A stretch of 64,000 nucleotides of DNA from an uncultured Alphaproteobacteria bacterium (lineage in GTDB: Bacteria; Pseudomonadota; Alphaproteobacteria; HIMB59; GCA-002718135), in NCBI GenBank assembly GCA_902585605.1, contig CACIED010000003.1, positions 1 through 64,000 of the forward strand. The letters are read 5' to 3'. Of this stretch, positions 26,694 through 35,401 are shown piece by piece. The notes under the pieces were generated by a model. The model was not told the DNA's origin. It saw only the letters and a program-made list of their open reading frames with translations, and did no database searches. The position numbers were made by a program, and so were the translations under genes. Positions within the stretch are counted from its first letter, which is position 1; every line of letters starts with the position of its first letter.

Positions 26694-27530
26694 ATGACTA
26701 AGGATAATTCTTTAAATTTTTATTCTATTTTTAAGTGGGTAATAATAATTTCTTTTGTTGTATATGCAGTATTCCCATTTCTTTGGTTGGTCCTTGCTTC
26801 CTTAAAAACAAATGCAGAGTTACTTGATAATCCATTTAAGTTACCAAAAGTTTTCCAATTTCAAAACTATTCAAATGCAATTCAAGAAGCAGGTTTAATT
26901 CAACTAATAATTAATTCTTTAGTTATTAGCACCTGCGCTACTTTTTTAAATATCCTTTTTGCTTCCATGTGTGCTTTTGCTATAGCCCGACATATTTTTT
27001 GGTGGAAAAATGTATTATTTTTAATGATAACAGCTGGTATTTTAGTTCCTTTAAATGCATTAATTATCCCATACTACGCAATTATCAATTTTTTAAATCT
27101 TTATGACACAAGGCTTGGTCTAATATTAGTTTACTGTGCAGTTGGATTACCAGTATCTACATTTATTTTAACAGAATTTTTTAAAGGAATTCCAAAAGAA
27201 ATAGAAGAAGCATCATATTTAGATGGTTGTAATTTTGTAGCTCGATATTTTAGAATTATGTTGCCATTAGCTCTTCCTGGGTTAGCTACTGCAGGAACGT
27301 TTCAGTTCATTTTATGTTGGAATGAATTTATCTACGCAATGCTTTTAACTTCTTCAACTGAAATAAGAACAATCCAGTTTGGTATAAGTTATTTTACAAA
27401 TGAATTTTTCTCTGATTACGTTGGAATGTTTGCAGCAGTAGTAGTTAGTATTTTGCCAAGCATTACGGTGTTTATACTTTTCCAAGAGAGAGTGATAACT
27501 GGCTTAACAGCTGGGTCAGTTAAGGGATAG
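26694..27530 (+). CDS. Sugar ABC importer permease, MalG-like
   Basis: A 278-residue CUT1 permease with six membrane segments, NYSNAIQEAGLIQLIINSLVIS, the coupling loop PKEIEEASYLDGCNFVARYFRIMLPLA and the family ending around ERVITGLTAGSVKG. I use the ATG one base after the MalF-like stop; a GTG at 26676 would add six residues. No ATPase follows: the next gene, 7 bases on, is a sulfatase. The importer therefore has to borrow a CUT1-type ATPase encoded elsewhere. Confidence 0.92.
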   Translation: MTKDNSLNFYSIFKWVIIISFVVYAVFPFLWLVLASLKTNAELLDNPFKLPKVFQFQNYSNAIQEAGLIQLIINSLVISTCATFLNILFASMCAFAIARHIFWWKNVLFLMITAGILVPLNALIIPYYAIINFLNLYDTRLGLILVYCAVGLPVSTFILTEFFKGIPKEIEEASYLDGCNFVARYFRIMLPLALPGLATAGTFQFILCWNEFIYAMLLTSSTEIRTIQFGISYFTNEFFSDYVGMFAAVVVSILPSITVFILFQERVITGLTAGSVKG

Positions 27531-27537
27531 ATATTTC

Positions 27538-28812
27538 TTGAAACATCCAAATATTATAAAGATTATTTGCCACGATATTGGAAGACACTTGGGTTGTTAT
27601 GGAGTAAAATCTATCAATTCAAATGCTATAGATACACTAGCCAAAAACGGTATCTTATTTAAAAACTCATTTTCAACAAGCCCTGGTTGTAGCCCAAGTA
27701 GAGCTGCGATAGCTACTGGGATGTATCCTCACAATACAGGTGTATTGGGATTAGCACATGCACATTTTGGTTGGAGTCTTGATAAAAAAATTAATCACAT
27801 CGCAAAATATTTTTCAAAAAATGGTTATAACTCAATACTTTTTGGATTACAGCATGTCACCTATCATGAGAAAACACTTGGTTTTAATAAAATTTTTCCA
27901 GAGAGACCGGCTGATGAAGTGTTAAAAAATATTACAAAGATTATTGATAGTAAAATTTTCAAAAAACCTTTTTATGCTGAAGTTAATTTCTTTGAACCCC
28001 ATCGTCCTTTTGATTATGGAGGTGTTAAACCAGATAAATCTAAAGGTGTGTATATTCCAAAATATATACCAAAAAATATTTATAGCCGAAGAGAGTTTGC
28101 AGAAATGCAAGGAGCAATTAAAAAAATAGATGATACAGTTTTTAAAATAATAAACCTTCTAAAGAAGAAAAATCTTTATGAAAATACTATTATAGTTTTT
28201 ACAACAGATCACGGGATCCCATTCCCCAGAGCAAAAGGAACTCTATATGACTCTGGCATTGAAACTTGTCTTATAATTTCTTATCCAAAATTAAACATAA
28301 AAAATAAAAAATTTAGCGAATTAATTACTAATATTGATATTCTACCAACACTTTTAGATTTCGCAAAAATTAAAATTCCAAAAGAAATACAAGGTAAAAG
28401 TTTTTATCCACTAATATTAAATAAAAAATATTCTGAGAATAATGAAATTTTTGCAGAAAAAACTTATCATGATCTATTTGATCCAATGCGGTGTGTTCGA
28501 AATAAAAATTTCAAATTAATTATAAATTTTGATTCTGATAGAATTGTAAGAGTGCCAGGAGATATAATGATGGGAGATACATATAAAACTATGCTAGGGC
28601 AAATTATTAATATTCGAGAACGCTATGAATTATATGATATAAATAGAGATAAATTTGAAATAAAAAATTTAGCTAATAGCAAAAAATATAAAAGTATTAA
28701 AAGTGAACTATTGAGAAAAATTGTAAGATGGATGAAAAAAACTAAAGATCCTTTATTGAAAAAGCAAATACAATCACCTTTTTTTCATGATACACTAAAG
28801 CAACTAAAATAG
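27538..28812 (+). CDS. Sulfatase, N-sulfoglucosamine sulfohydrolase-like, cytoplasmic
   Basis: A 424-residue type I sulfatase. The formylglycine motif is GCSPSRAAIATGMYPHNTGV with C51 as nucleophile. Metal and active-site elements include CHDIGRHLGCYG (His replaces the first Asp of the common DD pair) and FTTDHGIPFPRAKGTLYDSG. The HNTGVLGLAH region resembles heparan N-sulfatase relatives. The start is TTG at 27538, 7 bases after the permease stop; no ATG fits. No signal peptide is visible, so desulfation would be cytoplasmic after import, unlike most secreted bacterial sulfatases. Substrate unknown; a sulfated sugar is likely from context. Confidence 0.87.
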   Translation: MKHPNIIKIICHDIGRHLGCYGVKSINSNAIDTLAKNGILFKNSFSTSPGCSPSRAAIATGMYPHNTGVLGLAHAHFGWSLDKKINHIAKYFSKNGYNSILFGLQHVTYHEKTLGFNKIFPERPADEVLKNITKIIDSKIFKKPFYAEVNFFEPHRPFDYGGVKPDKSKGVYIPKYIPKNIYSRREFAEMQGAIKKIDDTVFKIINLLKKKNLYENTIIVFTTDHGIPFPRAKGTLYDSGIETCLIISYPKLNIKNKKFSELITNIDILPTLLDFAKIKIPKEIQGKSFYPLILNKKYSENNEIFAEKTYHDLFDPMRCVRNKNFKLIINFDSDRIVRVPGDIMMGDTYKTMLGQIINIRERYELYDINRDKFEIKNLANSKKYKSIKSELLRKIVRWMKKTKDPLLKKQIQSPFFHDTLKQLK

Positions 28813-28823
28813 ATTTTTAAAGT

Positions 28824-29516
28824 ATGAAATCATTTGTAAATAAAAAAATATTTATAGAATCAAATGAATATACTTATAGAGTTGAGCATTTAACACTTGA
28901 GGGTACATGCTCAACTGATCATGGTCCAAGAAATGTTAAAATTAAAAATTTGTTAGTTGATAAATATCCAGTAACTAATCAACAATATTCCTTTTTTTTA
29001 AAAAAAACTGGTTATCAGCCAAAAGATTCACAAAGATTTTTAGAACACAAACCAAATAAAAAAATATTTAATCTTCCTGTTGTGTTTGTTTCTCAAAATG
29101 ATGCAATTGCATATGCTAAATGGGTTGGCGGACGGCTTCCAACTGATGAAGAATGGCAATATATTGCAGCTGGTCCAAAATATCTAGACTGGCCGTGGGG
29201 TAACAAGTTTAATCCTTCATTATGTAATCATGATGGCAATAAACTGGAATCTGTTAATGCATATAGAAAAGGAGAAAGTTGGTGTGGTTGTGTAGATATG
29301 AGTGGGAATTGTTGGGAGTGGACTGCCGGCATTCATGACGATGGTAATCACCAATTTGCTTTATTAAGAGGAGGAAGTTATTTCTATGCACATGATCATT
29401 GGCACGTTGGAGGAGGTGCGAGAAAAAATAATTATCATTGGAAATTACAAATATTAAATGAAGGAATGAACAGGGCTGCTACCCTTGGTTTTAGATGTGT
29501 TTATGATGCAAAATAA
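28824..29516 (+). CDS. FGE/sulfatase-modifying-factor-fold protein lacking the FGE cysteines
   Basis: A 230-residue single-domain protein with the FGE-sulfatase fold: VDKYPVTNQQYSFFLKKTGY, GGRLPTDEEWQYIAAGP, DMSGNCWEWTAG, RGGSYF and the ending LGFRC. It sits 11 bases after a Cys-type sulfatase, where a formylglycine-generating enzyme is expected. However, the two copper-binding active-site cysteines of aerobic FGE (in the GGSYMCxxxxC region) align to Y188 and W193. The local sequence is instead AHDHWHV with H190, H192 and H194. It may be a non-FGE member of the family or use a different metal site. Cytoplasmic, no signal peptide. Confidence 0.82.
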   Translation: MKSFVNKKIFIESNEYTYRVEHLTLEGTCSTDHGPRNVKIKNLLVDKYPVTNQQYSFFLKKTGYQPKDSQRFLEHKPNKKIFNLPVVFVSQNDAIAYAKWVGGRLPTDEEWQYIAAGPKYLDWPWGNKFNPSLCNHDGNKLESVNAYRKGESWCGCVDMSGNCWEWTAGIHDDGNHQFALLRGGSYFYAHDHWHVGGGARKNNYHWKLQILNEGMNRAATLGFRCVYDAK

Positions 29517-31314
29517 ATTTAAAGATAAAAAAAAGTTTACAGATTTTTCATTAGGTAGTTTGAACTTATCCTTAGCTGTAGATAAAAACATTTTCTTAAA
29601 AGAATTAAGTTTTATAAAAAATATTAATAACGAACTATTTAGTATTCGAGTTGAAAATAAATTAATTCCAAGAAATAAGTATAAAATAGAAAAAGTCTTT
29701 GAAAAAACCGATGTTAACTTCACCATCATTTCAATAGATTTTTCACAAAATTTTGGAAATGATTTCTTTAAAGGAAGAATATCTTTTGTTCAGAAGAAAA
29801 AAAATATTACTGACTTTATTTTTCAACTATCTGCTAGATGGCATAAAGATATTCCTAAGAAAGTACTTTTAAAATTTCCATTTCTAATTAACATTCATAA
29901 AAATAAAAATTTCTTAAAGCCAGGCGATATTTTTGATGGAAAAAAAAGAATAAATAAAGGCGTTTGGAATTTACACGAATATCCACCCTCAATAATATCT
30001 GATAATTTAGGAAATCAATGTTTAGGTTTTGAATTTTACGATCAATTCCCTTGGCAGGCGAACTATAATCTTGGGATTAGTGAAGCTATATCAAATGAAA
30101 ATTTTGAAAAGCTTGAAACTGAAGTTCAATTAACACGTGAATTAACAGATATCATTTTAATGAAAATTTATACAAGCTCTCAAGGAAGAGAAAAAATTTT
30201 CAGTCTTTGGAAAGAAAATACCAGAGAAAGATATGATCTGAGAAAATACCATGATAGTAAAAATAGATGGATAAAAAAAAATTATCTACAACACTTTATG
30301 TTTGCTTATGGAGAAGAGGCTTTTGATTATAAAAAAATGGAATTTAAAATTATTCAAATCATTAAAGAAGGGAAAGAATTTGGTGGTTATGATTCAATTT
30401 TATTTTGGCACCAGTATCCGAGATTGGGTTTAGACGAAAGTAATCAATGGCAATTATATAAATATTTACCAAAAAATTATGAAACTATAAAAAAAATTGT
30501 TGATATTTGTCATTCACATAATATTAAATTTTTTATTCCTTTTAAACCATGGGATATTAGATCTAATGAAAGCTTAGACAGTCACGCCAAATCTTTAGAA
30601 AGATTTATTAAAGCAACAAGTATCGATGGTTTTTTTCTTGATACAATGTCTTCTTTACCTGATTCATTTTTAAAAATTCAAAAAAAATTTCCCTCATTTG
30701 AATTTTGTTCAGAAGGTACACCTAGAGAGCAAAGGCAAATTGAAACCTTAACAAGTTCATGGGATCAAATTGGTGATATTAGAAGGAATTTTAAAGTGGA
30801 GATAAATTCAAATTTTTTTCGTTTTCTTTTTCCAGAACATCCGCTTAATCTTGTTTCTCGATGGAGTGTTGGATCAGACAAGGACTTATTAATTAAAAGA
30901 GCAGCTTTTAATGGAATGGGAATGGTTATTTGGCAAGATATTTTTGGTTGCTGGCTTCCATTTAGTATTGAACAAAAAAAGAAGATAAAATCATTAAAAT
31001 ATATTCTTAAAAAATATCATAAAATTTTTTTTGGGGATAATTCAATTCCATTAATACAAACTTTATCTAAAAAGATTATTTGTAATGAGTTTTCAAATTC
31101 AGTTTCAAAACAAAAAATCTATTCTATTTATAATTTTGGGTCAAATAAAATAAAAGGAAGAATTTTAAAACTTCCTTCAGCGGTAAAAGAGTTTAAACAA
31201 ATTTATGGAAAAGATGTAAATATTAAAATTGAAAAAAAACAAAATATTTTTTATTTGTTAGCAAATCTAGATGTAGATGATGTAATTCTAATTAATATTA
31301 AATTTGATATTTGA
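29503..31314 (+). CDS. Putative TIM-barrel glycoside hydrolase-like protein
   Basis: About 603 residues, cytoplasmic. I do not recognise a named family. The arrangement suggests an N-terminal beta-sandwich (1-210), a (beta/alpha)8 barrel (about 230-510) and a C-terminal beta domain. Barrel strands include GGYDSILFWHQYPRLGLD, NIKFFIPFKPWD, DGFFLDTMSSLP (candidate nucleophile Asp) and FEFCSEGTPRE (candidate acid/base Glu), resembling clan-D/K and GH101/GH129-like alpha-glycosidases. The start is one of two adjacent ATGs at 29503/29506, overlapping the FGE-like gene; a TTG at 29485 is an alternative. As last gene of the importer-sulfatase operon it probably cleaves the imported sugar. Confidence 0.65.
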   Translation: MMQNKFKDKKKFTDFSLGSLNLSLAVDKNIFLKELSFIKNINNELFSIRVENKLIPRNKYKIEKVFEKTDVNFTIISIDFSQNFGNDFFKGRISFVQKKKNITDFIFQLSARWHKDIPKKVLLKFPFLINIHKNKNFLKPGDIFDGKKRINKGVWNLHEYPPSIISDNLGNQCLGFEFYDQFPWQANYNLGISEAISNENFEKLETEVQLTRELTDIILMKIYTSSQGREKIFSLWKENTRERYDLRKYHDSKNRWIKKNYLQHFMFAYGEEAFDYKKMEFKIIQIIKEGKEFGGYDSILFWHQYPRLGLDESNQWQLYKYLPKNYETIKKIVDICHSHNIKFFIPFKPWDIRSNESLDSHAKSLERFIKATSIDGFFLDTMSSLPDSFLKIQKKFPSFEFCSEGTPREQRQIETLTSSWDQIGDIRRNFKVEINSNFFRFLFPEHPLNLVSRWSVGSDKDLLIKRAAFNGMGMVIWQDIFGCWLPFSIEQKKKIKSLKYILKKYHKIFFGDNSIPLIQTLSKKIICNEFSNSVSKQKIYSIYNFGSNKIKGRILKLPSAVKEFKQIYGKDVNIKIEKKQNIFYLLANLDVDDVILINIKFDI

Positions 31315-31321
31315 TAAAAAT

Positions 31322-32506
31322 TTAGCTTACTGCTTTTATGATACCTCTCAATTCTGATAGCCCCATCATTCTTCCAATTGCTGTATAACCAGGATTTATA
31401 GATTTTTTAAATTTATCATCTAGCAAACAATGTCCATGATCTGGTCTCATTGGAATTTCAACTTTTTTATTTTTACTTCTTCTTTTTTCTTCTTTTAAAA
31501 TTAGTTTTATTAATTTGACAAAATCAACATCTCCACTCAGATGATTTGTCTCATAGAAACTTTTTCTATCTTTATCAATTTTTACATTTCTTAAATGAAT
31601 AAAGTTTATTTTCTTTTTAAAAGTATCAAAAATTTCGTAAATATTATTATTAATGTTCGATGCTAGTGAACCTGAACAAAATGCCATACCATTTGATAAC
31701 GAATCATATGAATCTAAAATATACTTATAGTCTTTTAAATTAGAAGCAATTTTGGGTATTCCAAAAAGTGCTACTGGTGGATCATCTGGATGAAGAGTCA
31801 TATTTACTTTACATTCCTCAGCAACGGGTATGATTTCTCTTACAAAATCAATTAAATTTTCTTGTAATTCTTTTTTTTGGTAATTTTTATATGCATCAAT
31901 CATATTTTTAAATTCATTTATAGAATATTTTTTTTCAGATGCTGGTAGTCCACCCATTACTGCAATCTTCAAATTTTGAATGTCTTTTTTACTCATTTTC
32001 TTAAACATCATTTCAGCTTCTTTAATTTCTTTATAAGAAAATCTAGATTCAACATCATTCAATTTTAAAATAAAAACTTCAAATATAATGATGTGTTGAT
32101 AATTAAATTTTAAAGCTAAACCTTCTGTTGGAAGTTTAAAGTCTAATTGTGTTCTTGTCCAATCAACTATTGGCATAAAATTATAACAAATTGTTCTAAT
32201 ATTGTTTTTAGAGACATTTGATATAGAATCTTTATAGTTATTAATTAGTTTTCTAAAATTTTTATGTCTTAATTTAATGTCATTATGAACTGGAATACTT
32301 TCAACTACATTCCATTTTAGATTAATATTATTTGCATTATTATATTTATTTATAAAATCAATTCTCTTTCTAACATCATTTTTAGACCATTTTTCTCCAT
32401 ATGGAATTTGATGTAACGATGTTACAATATATTCAGCATTTGATTGCCTAATATCTGAAAGACTAACAGGGTCATCAGGTCCGTACCATCTAAAAGAATT
32501 TTGCAT
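31322..32506 (-). CDS. uxuA: Mannonate dehydratase
   Basis: A 394-residue enzyme, the same length as E. coli UxuA, removing water from D-mannonate to give 2-keto-3-deoxygluconate in glucuronate catabolism. The opening FRWYGPDDPVSLSDIRQ, then VTSLHQIPYGEKW, VNMTLHPDDPPVALFGIPKI, NFIHLRNVK and the end IPMRPDHGHCLLDD carry the conserved His, Cys and Asp residues of the metal site. It is convergent with the glycosidase-like gene. It implies that a uronic acid or its derivative is one of the sugars handled here, although UxaC, UxuB, KdgK and KdgA are not in the window unless the PfkB kinase serves. Confidence 0.93.
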   Translation of the reverse strand: MQNSFRWYGPDDPVSLSDIRQSNAEYIVTSLHQIPYGEKWSKNDVRKRIDFINKYNNANNINLKWNVVESIPVHNDIKLRHKNFRKLINNYKDSISNVSKNNIRTICYNFMPIVDWTRTQLDFKLPTEGLALKFNYQHIIIFEVFILKLNDVESRFSYKEIKEAEMMFKKMSKKDIQNLKIAVMGGLPASEKKYSINEFKNMIDAYKNYQKKELQENLIDFVREIIPVAEECKVNMTLHPDDPPVALFGIPKIASNLKDYKYILDSYDSLSNGMAFCSGSLASNINNNIYEIFDTFKKKINFIHLRNVKIDKDRKSFYETNHLSGDVDFVKLIKLILKEEKRRSKNKKVEIPMRPDHGHCLLDDKFKKSINPGYTAIGRMMGLSELRGIIKAVS

Positions 32507-32556
32507 AAGACTTTTATATCTGATAAATTTACATTTAAAATAACTTCTTTGAAAAT

Positions 32557-33555
32557 ATGCAAAAAAGAAATTTAGGTAATACAGATATTCAGCTTACATC
32601 AATTGGATTTGGTGGAGCACCTCTTGGAAATTTATTTGAAGAACTTAACGAGCCTGAATGTTTTAATATTGTTAAAAAATCCTATGAAATGAATATAAAT
32701 CTTTTCGATACTTCACCTTTATATGGTTATGGTCTCAGTGAACATAGACTTGGAAATTTTCTAAAAAGTATTGATCCAGATAAATACTATCTTTCTACAA
32801 AGGTAGGTAGATATCTCAGTCCAAAAAGAAATTATTTTAAGGAAGGAAAATTTAAAGGTCATATAAATTTTGAACCCAATCTTGATTATTCATATGATGG
32901 AGTGATGAGATCATTTGATCAATCAATTCACCGCTTAGCAGTTTCTAAAATTGATATTTGTTTAATTCATGATGTAGATAGATATAATTTTGGTAAAGAT
33001 GTAGATATATATTTCAAGCAAGCAATGGAAGGAGCATACAAAGCTTTAAACTCACTTAAAGAACAAAAAGTTATTAAAGCTATTGGAGTTGGATTAAACG
33101 ATGCAGATATCTGTACAAAATTTGCTAATGAAGGAGATTTTGATTGTATGTTACTTGCAGGAAGATACACGCTCATAGATCAAAGTGCTCTTGATGAATT
33201 TTTTCCAATAGCAAAAAAAAATAATATTGGAATAATTCTTGGAGGTGTATTTAATTCAGGCATATTAGCAAAGGGTATTGGAGATAATGTAACGTATTGG
33301 TATGATAAAATACCACCTGAAATTAAAGAAAAATACAAAAAAATTTCTCTCGTTTGTCAAAACCATGATGTCCCTGTACCTGCCGCAGCACTTCAATTTT
33401 CCTACTCTAATAAATTAATTTCATCTATGATATTAGGTATAGATAGAGTAGAACAATTAGAACAGAATTATAAGTATTTAAATTATCCAATTCCAAAGAA
33501 ACTATGGAGTGATTTGATTAAAGAAAATCTTATTGATGAAAGATGTATGATTTAA
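32557..33555 (+). CDS. Aldo/keto reductase (aldose dehydrogenase-like)
   Basis: A 332-residue TIM-barrel oxidoreductase with the aldo/keto reductase tetrad: Asp and Tyr in LFDTSPLYGYGLSEHRLG, Lys in YLSTKVGRYL and His in DICLIHDVDRY. The subgroup resembles D-threo-aldose/L-fucose 1-dehydrogenases, which oxidise pyranoses to lactones with NAD(P). It diverges from uxuA across 50 bases and may supply the aldonate or lactone for the sugar route. The last four bases overlap the convergent ureohydrolase gene. Confidence 0.88.
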   Translation: MQKRNLGNTDIQLTSIGFGGAPLGNLFEELNEPECFNIVKKSYEMNINLFDTSPLYGYGLSEHRLGNFLKSIDPDKYYLSTKVGRYLSPKRNYFKEGKFKGHINFEPNLDYSYDGVMRSFDQSIHRLAVSKIDICLIHDVDRYNFGKDVDIYFKQAMEGAYKALNSLKEQKVIKAIGVGLNDADICTKFANEGDFDCMLLAGRYTLIDQSALDEFFPIAKKNNIGIILGGVFNSGILAKGIGDNVTYWYDKIPPEIKEKYKKISLVCQNHDVPVPAAALQFSYSNKLISSMILGIDRVEQLEQNYKYLNYPIPKKLWSDLIKENLIDERCMI

Positions 33556-34493
33556 TTATTAACTTTTGTCATTGTACACAACATTTCAAAAGCAACTGAA
33601 GCTGCAACTAAAGAAGTCATATTATTTACATCAAATGGTGGTGATACTTCTACAACATCCCCACCTACAAAATTGATTTTATTTAGTGCTCTTATGATAG
33701 TCTGTGCCTCTCTCACATTAAAGCCTCCAACTTCGGGAGTTCCAGTACCAGGAGCAAAAGTTGGATCTATTCCATCTATATCAAATGTAAAGTAAGTATC
33801 TGTTGTGGCTAGAACTTCATATATTTTTTTAATACATTTATTAAATCCCATTTCATAATAATCATCTATAGTAATTATAGTTACCCCCTGTTCTTTAGCC
33901 CATTTCATATCATCTGGATCATACAAAGATCCTCGAAGACCAAGGATTACATATTTTTTGGGATCTATAAGATTTTCTTCAATAGCTCTTCTAAAAGGTG
34001 TTCCATGCGTATATTTGAAGCCTCCAAAGTAAGTGTCCCATGTATCAGAATGAGAATCAAACTGAAATAAACCAATCGGTTTTTCTTTTGCAATACCTCT
34101 AAGAATTGGTAGGCTAATTAAATGATCACCTCCAATTGATAATGGTATTGTTTTGGAATTATAAATATTTGAGTAAAATTTTTCTATTTTATCTAAACTA
34201 TCATTTAAGTCAGCTGGATTTACTGGGCAATCACCAATATCCGCAATATTAAATTTATCATAAGGACTTTTAAGTGATACGGGATGATAAAGCCTTACAA
34301 GCGATGATGCATTTCTAATTTCTCTTGGCCCATGTCTTGCTCCAGGTCTATTAGTAGTTCCTCCATCCCATGGAACACCTGCAATACAGTATTCTAATTT
34401 ACTTAAATCTTTAAATATAGGTAACCTAAAAAAAGTAGCAACATCAGCAAAGCGAGGAGTTTGCATACTAGATAAAGGTTTAATTTGAGTCAT
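33552..34493 (-). CDS. Ureohydrolase (agmatinase/guanidinobutyrase family)
   Basis: A 313-residue binuclear manganese hydrolase that releases urea from a guanidino compound. Metal-binding motifs are SIGGDHLIS, GLFQFDSHSDTWD and YFTFDIDGIDP; PGARHGPREIRNASSL and GTGTPEVGG are also typical. The length and the GTPEVGGFNVREAQ segment fit agmatinase, guanidinobutyrase or guanidinopropionase better than arginase; the exact substrate cannot be decided. It diverges from the peroxiredoxin gene across 48 bases. Confidence 0.88.
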   Translation of the reverse strand: MTQIKPLSSMQTPRFADVATFFRLPIFKDLSKLEYCIAGVPWDGGTTNRPGARHGPREIRNASSLVRLYHPVSLKSPYDKFNIADIGDCPVNPADLNDSLDKIEKFYSNIYNSKTIPLSIGGDHLISLPILRGIAKEKPIGLFQFDSHSDTWDTYFGGFKYTHGTPFRRAIEENLIDPKKYVILGLRGSLYDPDDMKWAKEQGVTIITIDDYYEMGFNKCIKKIYEVLATTDTYFTFDIDGIDPTFAPGTGTPEVGGFNVREAQTIIRALNKINFVGGDVVEVSPPFDVNNMTSLVAASVAFEMLCTMTKVNN

Positions 34494-34541
34494 AAAAGTA
34501 TCTTATGATATATAGAGTTAGATTATACAAGACAAATTAAT

Positions 34542-35084
34542 ATGGATTATAGCAAATTTCCTAAACCGCAAAATGATGGAAAAGCTGATCATCTTTTACA
34601 TAAGTTTTTGCCAGATATTTCTCTTAAAAATCAACAGGGAAATCTATTAAAAATAAAAAGATCTGACACTTTTCGTTTAATTTTATATTTTTATCCTATG
34701 ACAGGTAATCCAAATGAAAGTTTGCCTAAAAATTGGAATCAAACACCAGGAGCTATTGGCTGTACTGTGGAGACCTGTAGTTTTAGAGATAACTATGAAG
34801 AATTAATTAAACTAAATGCGCTGCCTATAGGAATATCGACTCAAACAATAGATTACATTAAGGAAATGACAGATAGATTACTAATCCCGTATGATGTTTT
34901 AAGCGATTCAGAAAATATTTTGCTCAATTCATTAAAAATGCCGCATTTTGAAATTGAAAACAAAATTTATTTTAAAAGATTAACTCTTATTGTGGAAAAA
35001 AATATTGTTAAAAAAGTATTCTACCCTATTTTTCCTCCTAACAAACATATAAATGAAATTCTACAATGGCTAAAAGTAAACTAA
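34542..35084 (+). CDS. Peroxiredoxin (Bcp/PrxQ-like)
   Basis: A 180-residue thioredoxin-fold peroxidase. The peroxidatic site is in GAIGCTVETCSFRDNY, with two cysteines four residues apart (C-T-V-E-T-C), as in PrxQ-type enzymes. FYPMTGNPNESLPKNWNQ marks the subgroup with a short loop before the active site. It reduces hydroperoxides in the cytoplasm using thioredoxin. Its end overlaps by 19 bases the start of the small secreted protein gene. Confidence 0.87.
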   Translation: MDYSKFPKPQNDGKADHLLHKFLPDISLKNQQGNLLKIKRSDTFRLILYFYPMTGNPNESLPKNWNQTPGAIGCTVETCSFRDNYEELIKLNALPIGISTQTIDYIKEMTDRLLIPYDVLSDSENILLNSLKMPHFEIENKIYFKRLTLIVEKNIVKKVFYPIFPPNKHINEILQWLKVN

Positions 35085-35401
35085 CTATTTTTTTATTTTC
35101 TGTATTTTTGTTTTTTTCTAACCTATCAATAGCTAATCCAAATATAGATCAATGGTTAGAGTCAGAAAAATCTTATAAAGATCTTATTAATGAGGGATTT
35201 GAAGTAAAGAGTTACGCTATAAGTGACATAGAGGTTGGAAATGATTTAACAATAATCTTATTTGTTACAGTTCTCCAAAAAGATAACGAATTATATGAGT
35301 GTCAGGAATATCAAACTATAGATAAAAATGTTGAGACTTTAGATATGAGCTTAATATGTAAAGAATTAGTTCAACCATATGAAAGAGGTATAGGAACTTA
35401 G
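35066..35401 (+). CDS. Small secreted protein of unknown function
   Basis: A 111-residue protein with a probable signal peptide (MAKSKLTIFLFSVFLFFSNLSIA, cleavage near SIA-NP). The mature part of about 88 residues is acidic with two cysteines (in YECQEYQ and LICKEL) that could form a disulfide in the periplasm. I recognise no family. The start overlaps the peroxiredoxin gene, so expression is probably linked. A C-terminal 4-base overlap with the convergent Nudix gene shows how tightly packed the region is. Confidence 0.7.
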   Translation: MAKSKLTIFLFSVFLFFSNLSIANPNIDQWLESEKSYKDLINEGFEVKSYAISDIEVGNDLTIILFVTVLQKDNELYECQEYQTIDKNVETLDMSLICKELVQPYERGIGT

